Origin: Bisporella sp. PMI_857
Lineage: Eukaryota; Ascomycota; Leotiomycetes; Helotiales; Helotiaceae
Reading direction: 5' to 3'
Length of the DNA stretch: 64,000 nucleotides
NCBI GenBank assembly: GCA_021307315.1
Contig: JAJSPD010000012.1
Coordinates: 744,001 to 808,000 of the forward strand
Position numbers and translations under genes: made by a program. The notes beneath the pieces are model-generated. The model saw only the letters and a list, made by a program, of their open reading frames with translations. It was not told the DNA's origin and made no database searches. Numbering within the stretch: the stretch's first letter is position 1; each line of letters starts with the position of its first letter. Positions 48,052 through 58,000 of the stretch are shown here, in pieces.

Positions 48052-50681
48052 TTATCCCGAAGAGGTGAGATCTAAAACCTCCACTTGGGAATACCTCCAA
48101 GCACGGCTCTTGCCTTTTGTGACCTTGGACTCATCGACCTCATTCCAAGCACCAGGCAAGCTCTCACGAAGCATGATATATTTTTTCTGTTCCCTGGGCT
48201 TTGGCTCTTCCATTTCGGTAGGTGCCTTTGTTTGACGTCGCGGTGCCATGTTAATTCCCGTTTCTCTTAGTATCTCAGGGGAGAATGAGAGGTCGATGAC
48301 ATGTGTCACTCTTTCACACCCATCGGAGCTTGCGTTGCAGGTAGAAGGCCCGATAATTTTGAAAGGGGGGAGATCTGGAGATGCAGATACGTCTCTTGTT
48401 CCAGGTGGAAGATCTACCTTTGGTAGAGCGGATATTGACGTTAGAAGGTCAGCTGTTTCTGATTGTGTAACTGGAGATTTGGAAGTTGACCGCTTCTTTC
48501 TTGGAGATTGCTTCCTATTGCTAGGTGTTCGTGGTGGCTGGTGTGGACTTCTAGCCGAAGGCATTGTAGGTAGTTCAGATTCAGAACCACTTTCTGGAAG
48601 AGGAGAGTAGACATGTTTCCTGGAGGGAAGAGGCGGTTGTTCAGGAGGCGATGAAGTAATGTTGGCTACCGGGCTTGAGCAGAAATCTGGTGCCTGGAAT
48701 TTTGATGATGGCAGGCTCTTTGGTGTTGCTTGTTGTAGTGTTTTAGTTATGTGCGGGGCAGGATGCATGAATGGCGACGACGAAGCCAGCGTCCAGGGAT
48801 TTTTATAAGAATTTTGCTTCTGCAAGTCTTGTTTGGTCTTGGTTTTATATTTCGCCGCTTGGATAGGCTTAGAAGCTGCCGGCCCCCTGGTTCTAGTACT
48901 CGCAGCTGGTTTGTGGCTCTCCATGTCTGAAGATTTAGTCGTCGCGTTAGAATTTGAGCGGAGAGACCTGTGGCCTTCTAAAGCGGGTGTTAAAAATGCA
49001 GGAGGTAGATCCGGTTTGTTGAGTGATAAATTGCTTTGTTCTGGCGAGTTCGAAGTGAAATGTATGGCGCTATCCATGTTGGGTTTGGATACCCTAACAA
49101 ACCTATCTATAGCTCCTTTTGGCATTCCTCCATCTATGAGCTTGGCACTTTTCGCAACTTTCTTCGCTACAGCTTTTGCTGCCAATGCCTTTTTCGGGTT
49201 TCGTAGAGATTCTTCATAATCCTCAACCTTCAGAGGTATGCCAACCTTAGCAATAGTTTCGGATATCCATATTTTATCAAGGACATTCGGATCCCAGATA
49301 GATGAACCTCGCTTGCTTGGACTTGTTGACCTCCCTTCATCGACATCAGACATATAAGCCTCTATCTGCTCATCATCTTGAAGTGGAGCAAGCCCATTGC
49401 GATCATAGTCATTGCTATCGTCTAGCTCCTCATCGAGATTCAGACCGACAATATCATTCGGCAGATATATCAGTCTGAGCTCAGTCATCCCTTCGGTACT
49501 AAAATGATTTCTCTTGCCACAGATGGCCCGGACCAGTTCTATCTCATTCATTTCGGTGAGAATAAGATCACCATAGCCAGAATCTCTTCGATTCCCCCGA
49601 ACTCGTAACTTATGAGCGAGCAAGACTGGTGCCAGTCCTCGTATGAATTTGACTGCTCCAGTTTTATGCGTCCAATCGAAGGCTTCTGCAACGAAAAGTC
49701 GAAGCCCAGGAATGTCGATTTCCCCATCCCATTCGATCCCTTCTCTGAGCCTTTGAAGTTTCGCAGAAGATGACACGATGGGATGCGTATAGTAAGCCAA
49801 CACTTCTCGATTGGGAAAGTTATCTGGTATCTTTAGGGATTTATGCTTGCAGCGGAAAAATTTGCTTTCATTGCTTTGAAGCTCGTGAGAAAGACTTTGT
49901 CTCCAATTATCAAGCCCTTCAGAGTCAGATCTTGAGAGCTGACATAGAGACTTTCCATAGCCAGCCCTTGCAGCTTCACAAGCAACTTTGATCCCTGCGC
50001 CAGGTATACCTTCTGTAATATAATCCCCACCACTCATAAGAGCTATGAGAATCATTGATTCTCGGTCAAGTCCTGATTTTCCTGCTTTAGTTACCTTTGA
50101 ATCATACACAGAAACATGTGTGGGTGACTTGTTGCCCTTTTGACCTTCGGAGGACCAGTTTCGAAAAGTTAATCCGCATCCAAACATGAGCGTGTCTACA
50201 TCTTCACTCAAAACTGCGTCTACAACCCCTTCTCGCTGTAATAGCGCACATTCTGCCTCAGCCTCACCCGGGGCAATATGGAATGGAAACCCAAACAAAT
50301 TGAGGAGTTGTTTGCACATTAGATTTGGAATCGAAGCTCCATGGTGGCCAGAGCGCTTGTTCCTTTTGAATGGAGGCTTGTGAGGCCCGTCGAACACAAA
50401 AAGCGGCTGTACTGATACTGAAAGTAGCTTTAGGAGACGGTAGTAGAATGTCCGGATTGCTGGATTTGTACCACCTTTTCCAGCTTGAATTTGAAATTGC
50501 CAAATAGAGATGTCGATGGCAACTCTGAGTGGGCGACCTGTCTCAATAAATTTCTCGATAGAGAGTTTGGACAGAGCAACTCTCTTCCCAGGTCCAATTT
50601 CTCCGTAGATACTACCAAGTTTGAGCTTTAACATTCCCTTCGCAAGAGACAGATACTTTATCCTTACCCTTTGATTCCCAT
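48052..50681 (-). CDS. GEN1: Holliday-junction resolvase-type XPG/Rad2 nuclease
   Basis: Rad2/XPG-family nuclease of the GEN1/Yen1 branch, which resolves four-way junctions and cuts 5' flaps in late mitosis. Exon 1 is only 14 nt (50681-50668, ATGGGAATCAAAGG); exon 2 runs 50611-48052; the intron is 56 nt. Splicing gives MGIKGIYGEIGPGKR, the conserved family start. An in-exon ATG at 50634 would lose it. Length is 857 residues. Acidic metal ligands are all present: D38 (AIDIS), D79 (FVFDGP), E121 and E123 (PGEAEAE), D142 and D144 (SEDVDTLMFG) and D201 (GGDYITEG). The helix-hairpin and post-nuclease regions follow to about residue 420. The C-terminal half is disordered, Ser/Pro/Lys-rich and suited to phospho-regulation and nuclear import. 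It is head-to-head with ARP10. Confidence 0.93.
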
Positions 50682-50993
50682 GGTGGCGTCAAGCTCCAAA
50701 ACAACAGAAACCCTTATAACAATTATATAACAGGCTTATGACTGAAAGCAAACATAACTACTCCCTTAGTTGCAAATTGAGCAAAGTTATGCAAGAAGAT
50801 TACTATTCGGTAGAAAATACGTGGTTGGTGAACATTTCCTTGTTGTCGCCTACACAAGATAGGGTTGGCCGAGGGATAGGTTATCTCAACGTCACCCCTA
50901 AAAAGTGCTTGAGCAGTACAAGAATATCACAAAATATTGCGCCAACAAGGCTGTGTGCCTTATTTACTTCAGTCAGCCCACAGATGTAGCGCC
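50682..50993. promoter_or_regulatory. Compact divergent promoter, GEN1 and ARP10
   Basis: Only 312 bp separate the two start codons, so both promoters and leaders share this space. No named element was identified. Confidence 0.6.
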
Positions 50994-52782
50994 ATGGCTT
51001 CCACTAGCGGTCCTGCACATCGTAGTGTTGCGAATATCCGCCCACAGCCCACTGTGAATCAAAGTACGCCAGGGAGCCCCCATACGCCCTTGCGGACAAT
51101 CTCTTCCGCCTACGGGTCACCTTCTGCTTTACGCGCCGAAGAAGATTGTGTAGTAATTGAGCTGGGAACTCGATGTCTGAGAGCAGGTTTTGCCGGTGAA
51201 GCTGTACCAAAAGCAGCCATCGGATTTGGACCCGAAGAACAGAGAAGACCTGGGGATTACAGAAGATGGCATACAGACTACGAGAAGGATTGGAGGCAGA
51301 GAATACAAGGGGATGAATGGGGCAAGGGCAATGAGCTTTGGCAACTTGATCTGAGAGGCGTGGACTTGGGTCTAGTGGGAGACAAAATCGAAAGAGCCGT
51401 CAGAGAAGCATTCACAAAGTTAGCTTCCAAAACTTGACCAAAGGATATCCTTCAGCTAATGCCTGGCTAGGTATCTCCTTATTGACTCTCGACCACGGCG
51501 CATGGTGCTGGCTCTGCCATCGATGTTACCACTTCCACTTCTGTCTACAGTGCTTGATAGTCTTTTTACCAATTTCCAGCCCCCAAATATATCCCTCATG
51601 TCGTCGCCTGCGCTCACAACTGTTGCTGCCGGGCTCCGATCAGCATTGATAGTAGATATTGGCTGGACAGAAACTATTATAACCGGTGTTTACGAATTTC
51701 GAGAGGTGCTCTCCAAGCGATCGATTCGGGCGGCTAAACTACATGGGGAAGAAATGTTCAAGATGCTCGTAGATGCTATCAGCCCAGGACTGCGAAAAAA
51801 CGACACTGAGAATGAGGCTGTGGAGAAAATGCGCCAGGTTATTAGCTTTGAGGAATGTGAAGATATCATTGCTCGAATGGCGTGGTGCAAAGGACTCAAA
51901 ACGGATGGCGCAAAACCAGTTGCTCGCGGTCTTACCCCTGTAGTAGAGGAAGATGAGCTTAGGTCAAGCATCCGATCATTAAATTTGACTGGGGGAACGG
52001 AAACAGACTCAGTAGTGGCAATACCTTTACGTACAACTACACCACCAAGAACACTTCACATACCGTTCTCGAAGCTCGCAGAACCATGCGAGACTGCGTT
52101 CCTGGCATCGGGTCGGCCGTTCCAAGAATTCGATGACGAAGAATTACCTTTGCATCTGTTGGTATACCAAAGTCTGCTATATTTACCTGTCGATATTCGA
52201 AGCATGTGCATGGCACGCATGGTGTTTGTTGGTGGTGGATCAAAGATTTTAGGCCTGAAGGAGCGTATTCTAGATGAGGTTGCTGCATTAGTAGACAACT
52301 TTGGCTGGAGTCCCGTGCGAGGAAAAGCAGTTGACCAGCTACGATTTAATCCAAAAATGCAGAATCGACAGCAACAAGCGGGTTATGACCCCATGGGGAT
52401 CAAAACCAGTCTTAGAACCCAATCCAAGGATTCTGCAGAGGAGGCAGTTCCAACAGCACTGTTGGAACAGGAGGCAGATCCTATTGATGCACAGCTGCAA
52501 CAGCAAGCAAGCAAAGGAACTAAACCCCTTGAGTCTGGCTACCTTCGTGCCGTTGACTCTCTTGGAGCATGGTCTGGGGCCAGTCTATTATCACAGTTAA
52601 AGGTTCCAGCCGTCTCAGTGATTGATCGTGATCAGTGGCTTACATACGGGGCTTCAGGTGCTTCGAAAGAGCTTGATATCAGTGCGAATATAACAACGAA
52701 AAGACAGAGTCTGGGAGGTGCGGCCGCATTTAAGTCTGGAGCTGCGGAGAGATCAAGCTGGACTCTCGGGTTATGGGCTTAA
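50994..52782 (+). CDS. ARP10: Actin-related protein 10 (dynactin pointed-end complex)
   Basis: Divergent actin-fold protein expected to cap the pointed end of the dynactin Arp1 filament and so support dynein-driven nuclear and vesicle transport in hyphae (the Neurospora ropy-type function). Exons 50994-51418 and 51471-52782 encode 578 residues. About 55 disordered residues precede the first actin strand pair (CVVIELGTRCLRAGFAGE). After the intron comes YLLIDSRPRRMVLALPSMLPLP. The second phosphate-loop region is ALIVDIGWTETIITGVYEF, and the C-terminal lobe has ARMVFVGGGSKILGLKERI. A long insert lies at about 430-500, before SGYLRAVDSLGAWSGASLLSQ. The ATP-site residues are looser than in actin, as in other Arp10 proteins. 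Arp10 fits better than Arp4 or Arp6; the exact ortholog needs a tree. Confidence 0.87.
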
Positions 52783-53164
52783 GAGAATTGTCTAACCTTG
52801 GAAGGTGGCCATGGTAATTAATAGAGTAAGAAGAAGAATTTTGCTGATCTATCTTCTGTAAATTAAAAACACTGTGTCTTCTAGATGGATGACATATTTG
52901 TGTAGAACAGGGTTTGGCGCCCGCATTATGAACTTGCATATAGATACCCCTAAGAATAAAAACTAGATTTCAATGCAATCCAAATATAATACTATGTTTA
53001 CAAAATTTGTAAAACTAAAGTGGCATATTCATATTTGTTTGTTTTGGAACAAGGTTGAATCATGAAAATGTATCTAAAGCGATTTGCTGGGTGCTTGATC
53101 ATGATTTGTCAATCCATGAAATTTTAGCAGCCTGCCACCATACCGACAAGCTGTCAAGATAACA
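52783..53164. other. Intergenic, ARP10 to SerRS
   Basis: No gene seen; AT-rich 3' UTR and promoter sequence. Confidence 0.6.
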
Positions 53165-54703
53165 ATGTTCAGCCCACGACAACCATACAGATGTCTGCGA
53201 TGCAATCTAAGAGCTGTTGTACGAGGCGGACAACGCTCAATTCATACCTCAACACGTCTTCAGGCTGAGGCTACGCGGCCAACGACAGCTCCCAGGCGGA
53301 CAATTGACAACAAACACATTCGGCAGAATGCCGCGCTCCACGAACAGAACTGCCTTGAGCGCAACTACAAAGCGCAATCTACATATCCGGCACGAATAAA
53401 TCAATTATTTGAAGAATGGCACAAACATCAGCGAGAGGCATGGGGTTTGCGGGAGCGGAATAATAGGTTGAAGCTGCAGCTGGCAAACAGAACCACGTTT
53501 CGCGATGAGGATTCGGAAGAGGCACAAGGGCTGAAGAATATGACAAAGGATGAACTCCTTGAAGAAGCGCGGTTGCTGAAAAGTAAAATATCGGTGATTG
53601 AGGAGAAGGAGTCTGCTATCATGACTGAGATTGATCAGCTCTCTGAGTCTATACCGAACCTCACAAGTGATGAGACGCCGCGGGGTGATGAGCCCACAGT
53701 TGTTGGCTACATCAACGACCATCCAGAACCTAATCCTTCTTCATCCGATCGCGTCTGGCGCTCGCATGTCCACATTGGTTCGGAGCTCAACCTGCTCGAT
53801 TTCGGCGGTGGAACTAGGACTACTGGGTGGGGATGGTACTTCCTTCTCAATGAAGCCGCACAGCTAGAACAAGCTCTAATACAATATGCGCTCAGCATAG
53901 CAAGGAAACGAGGTTGGGGGATGGTCAGTCCGCCGAGCATGGTCTATAGCCATATAGCATCTGCATGCGGATTCCAACCCCGAGATCAGAATGGGGAGAG
54001 TCAGATTTACAATATACAGCAGAGTGCAAGTGACATCGGAAGGAAACCTGAACTTAGTCTTGCAGGTACGGCAGAGATACCTCTTGCAGGCATGAATGCG
54101 AATGCGTTACTAGAAGAATCCGATTTACCGCTTAAGCACGTTGGTGTCTCACGAAGTTATCGGGCGGAAGCAGGTGCAAGAGGCGTGGACACAAAAGGAT
54201 TATACAGAGTCCATGAATTTACAAAAGTGGAGATGTTCGCCTGGACCCTTCCCGAATCCTCAGCATCAACGGAGGTCTTCAATGAGATGCTCTCCATCCA
54301 AACGGAGATCCTCCAATCATTAGACCTGCATTGCCGTATCCTAGAAATGCCCAGCACAGATCTCGGGGCTTCAGCTACGCGGAAACGCGATATTGAAGCC
54401 TTCTTCCCGTCTCGCAGGAAGAAGGACAATGGCTGGGGCGAGGTAACATCCGTCAGTACATGCACAGACTACCAGACTAGAAGGTTGAATACGAGGGTTG
54501 ACCTTCGAAGCCAAGGCATTAAAACGTTTCCGTATACTGTTAATGGGACAGCTCTGGCGGTCCCAAGAGTGTTGGCTGCTATTCTAGAGAACGGATGGGA
54601 TGAAGATAGACTTGAAGTCAAGATCCCGGAAGTGCTGTGGCCGTGGATGGATGGCCTTAAGGTTATTAGTCCCAATGGAAAAGGAAGGAGGTCGAGAGAC
54701 TAG
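53165..54703 (+). CDS. Seryl-tRNA synthetase, mitochondrial
   Basis: Class II aminoacyl-tRNA synthetase that charges mitochondrial tRNA-Ser. Intronless, 512 residues. A basic, Arg/Ser-rich N-terminal presequence of about 40 residues (QRSIHTSTRLQAEA near its end) indicates mitochondrial import. A long antiparallel coiled-coil arm spans about residues 80-165, rich in Glu, Lys and Leu. The catalytic domain has a motif 1 region (RGWGMVSPPSMVYSHIASACGF), motif 2 (SRSYRAEAGARGVDTKGLYRVHEF) and motif 3 (NGTALAVPRVLAAILENG). It corresponds to yeast DIA4 rather than to the cytosolic SES1, judging by the presequence. Length is normal and no key residue is missing. Confidence 0.94.
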   Translation: MFSPRQPYRCLRCNLRAVVRGGQRSIHTSTRLQAEATRPTTAPRRTIDNKHIRQNAALHEQNCLERNYKAQSTYPARINQLFEEWHKHQREAWGLRERNNRLKLQLANRTTFRDEDSEEAQGLKNMTKDELLEEARLLKSKISVIEEKESAIMTEIDQLSESIPNLTSDETPRGDEPTVVGYINDHPEPNPSSSDRVWRSHVHIGSELNLLDFGGGTRTTGWGWYFLLNEAAQLEQALIQYALSIARKRGWGMVSPPSMVYSHIASACGFQPRDQNGESQIYNIQQSASDIGRKPELSLAGTAEIPLAGMNANALLEESDLPLKHVGVSRSYRAEAGARGVDTKGLYRVHEFTKVEMFAWTLPESSASTEVFNEMLSIQTEILQSLDLHCRILEMPSTDLGASATRKRDIEAFFPSRRKKDNGWGEVTSVSTCTDYQTRRLNTRVDLRSQGIKTFPYTVNGTALAVPRVLAAILENGWDEDRLEVKIPEVLWPWMDGLKVISPNGKGRRSRD

Positions 54704-55051
54704 CCTGCTGGTTGTGCTATGTATGATATATAAGCTGTAATATATTCAGTGTGTACTACTACTCAACTAACGCATTGCTTGACATGTGTGCTTTGAGTCA
54801 ACAAGTGATTAGTTCAGGCAATAAACTCGCAATAGATTGAGCATATTCTGCAAGGACAAGAGAGACATATGGAGGCAGTAGAATCGTCATACTTCATTCG
54901 CTAAAACGCTAATCATAAAGCACCATGTCCAAAGCAATATCAGCAGCCTATGTTGAATTATCAACGAAAGACCGATATTAGACCCACCTAAAGATAAATA
55001 CAAGAAGTAATCAAACCAGCCACCTACACAAAGCGAGGAATATATCTCCAA
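54704..55051. other. Convergent 3' gap
   Basis: SerRS (plus) and the coiled-coil giant (minus) converge here; no gene seen. Confidence 0.6.
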
Positions 55052-58000
55052 CTAAGCCACCTCTGCAGGTTGCTCATAAAGCACAAGAGGAGCTGGCTCA
55101 TCAATTGGCGTCTCGCCGTCTCCTGACATGCTACCCGTCCACTGTGAACTCTCATCAATACTCTCACTCACTCCCGTTCCCGTTATGATTGTCGTTCCCC
55201 TACTACTTCTTCTCATTGTTCCACTTTCACTTTCTTCGGGCTCTTCCTCTCGGTCTACCTTTATATTCTCCTCTTCCTCATCACTTTCCTTTAAAGCCAA
55301 ATTCTCCAAATTCTCCTTGTTTAGTTCGCCATATTTCCGTTGCATCGAACCACCCCAACTCGACTTCCGAAGCGGATTGGTACCACTAGGAGCTTTTACA
55401 CTGTGGCTCCGCGTAAAACCACCCGTAGGCACATTGTGTGTAATTTGATTAAGTGAAAGAATCCGGCGCGAAGCACCAGCTGGATTATTAATTGGAACTG
55501 TTACTAGAGCTCGGTTGCCACCCATAGCCATGCTCACGGCACTATGTGTCGCAGAAGAAGCCTTTGAAGGAACCTGTGATACCATAGAGCCAGTAGTTGA
55601 ACTAACATGGCTTGGAACACGTTTACGATTCATGGCATCCTGACCCTTGTTCGACTTTGACAAAAGAAGAGCACGAGAGTGATCAATAACGCCTTCAAGA
55701 ATACGACGCTCCAGGCCTTCAGCTCGTGCTTCCATTCCATGCAGCTCTTCCTTCCTAATTCTCAATGCTGTCTCAAGGCTAGAGACATCAGCGGAAAGAC
55801 GCAGTTTCTGACGTGCTAAGTCTTCTTGTTCAGCTTTGAGAATGGCGACAGATTCTTTCAGGAATTCTTCCTCCTCACGAAGACCAACTACAGTAGCCTC
55901 GACCAACTCTTTCTGTGCAAGACGCTTCTCGAGTGCGATTGTTGCAGCCTCTACTGCTCTCTCCTTATCTTCATGATCATTGGCAATGCGTTGCGTCTGG
56001 CTTGACACAAACTGAGACACTTCTGCTGCCGTATCCATCACTTGCTTGTGTATCTGGTCGAGCATATCCAGCTGAGCGAATGATTTCCCAGTAGCATGCA
56101 TATGATCCACAAGTTTATCCAGCTTCTCCTGGACTTTCACATCGTCATACTTCTCTGCGAGCTTATCCAGCTTTTCCTGGACTGGCGCATCATCATACTT
56201 CTCAACCGCAGGTGGTGCATCGCGAAGAAGTGGCGTCTCAATTGGTGGAGTTGGAGGAGGCCGCTCAGCTATCTTTTCTTGTAAAGTGACGGCAGAAGTT
56301 TTGGAGTGCTCATAGTGTTGGCCGACGATGAGTAGCACATCTTTGATAGACTCTAAGATTTTAGGGTTGTATTCGGTGACATTACTTTGCACTCCTTCAA
56401 TGGCGCTAATGGTCTTGAAGACTTGTTCGCGGGTCAGTTGATGTTCAGCTTTAGCGTCAGCATGTGTTTCTTCGACTCTGGTGAACGTCTCTTCCACTCG
56501 ATTGAACACTGTCTTGCCGGCCTCATCCATCTTTTCCACCGATTCAGTCAAAGTTGCGCCCAAGGCGTCAACAAGAAGCTTCATATCTTCTGCCACAGCT
56601 TTGGTCCCTAAAAGTGCTTCCTCGATTTCAGCGTTCTTCTCCTCCCCAGACTTTGTTCGAGCCTCCGAAGCAAGCTGGGCATCGTCATATTTGGTCATGA
56701 GCTCGTTGAACTTTTCGTCAATCTTAGCATCAAATCTGTCCCAGGTTTGTTGGAACTTTTCGTCGGCTTCGAGCTTAGAACCGACTACTCCAGCATGTGA
56801 TTTCTCAAATTCAGATTTGATAGCCTCGAACATCTCCTTCATGTCATCCGCAACAGTAGCGTTTTGAGTAATTGTCTCTCCCATGCCTTCAAGTAGTTTC
56901 CCGACAGTTTCCACGCTTGCAGCGCCTTCATCAAGCTTCTCTTTAAGGGCATCTCTGAACTCTTCCAGGAAAGTCTTAACCTCTGTCACACGCTCTCCGA
57001 CTCCGACCGTTTCCGCTTGCCGCTCTTCGAAAGCCTTAGCATTGGTATCTGCGTGGGTTTCGATTCTGTTCTTGAACTCTTTAACGAGCTCCTCGAGATT
57101 CTTCACATCGTCCTTCGATGCTAAAGTAGCCATATCAGACAAAACCATCTGCTCGATGGAAGTTTTGATATCGAGACAGAGAGACTCTACCGCCTCGACA
57201 TCTGTTTTGGTGACTTTCTCGAGGTCTTCTGATTCACTTGCTGCTCGCTCCTTCATTTCCGCCAGACCAACGATGACCTCCTTCACCAGTGACTCAATGG
57301 CACTAACCTCATCTTTCTTTGATACGTCTTCAAGATGAGTCACCAACGTGTTCACATTCTCCCTGGTCTCAGATACGATATCTTCTATAGCGGCAATGTG
57401 TTCCTTCTTAAGGGCCTGCTCAGGGTCAATTTCGTCAATTTTGGCTTTAGTATTTCGAAGTAGTGTTTCCAGAGCAACAACATCTTCCTTCTTGACAGAA
57501 TCCTCATCATTAGACTGCTCACGGCTAGATATTCCTGCTACTGACTCTTGGACGGTTCGAAGCATGCTCTCTACTTCTGCTAAATCGGCTTTGGAGAACG
57601 ATTCTGCCGCTGGCTGTGGTGTGGGTGGCGGTGGCATTGACTCCAAGGCTTCAACCTTGATCCGAAGTTGGGTGATCAATACTTCTAAATTATCGATATC
57701 ATTTCGCTTTAGTCCTTCCGCTGCGATCACCGCGCCATCTGTGATTGCGGCGACGGATCGGTCTGCCAATCCACTCTCACGCAGACGATCAACATCAGCT
57801 CGGACACCCTCGAATCCAGCTTTCAACGCGTCCAAGATTTCATAGTTCACTGTCATATCAATGTCCACAGGCTTATTGACTATCTTCTCAAGATCTCCGC
57901 GTAGATTTGAGAGCCCATCTTGCAAGGCATCTAGTATCTCGCTAGTACTAGATAAAACGCTTTCGTTGGTATCCCGAGGTCGTTCGATATCGGCTCGCAA

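Noticed and set aside
50612..50634. ATG at 50634 as GEN1 start
   Set aside because: It would replace the conserved MGIKG N-terminus with MLKLKLG, which is intron sequence.
57348..57845. 165-codon plus-strand frame, with others at 56481-56867, 56883-57338, 58380-58805 and 59079-59645
   Set aside because: They are antisense shadows of the coiled-coil gene. Ser/Phe-rich translations arise from reverse-complemented Glu/Lys/Ala codons.
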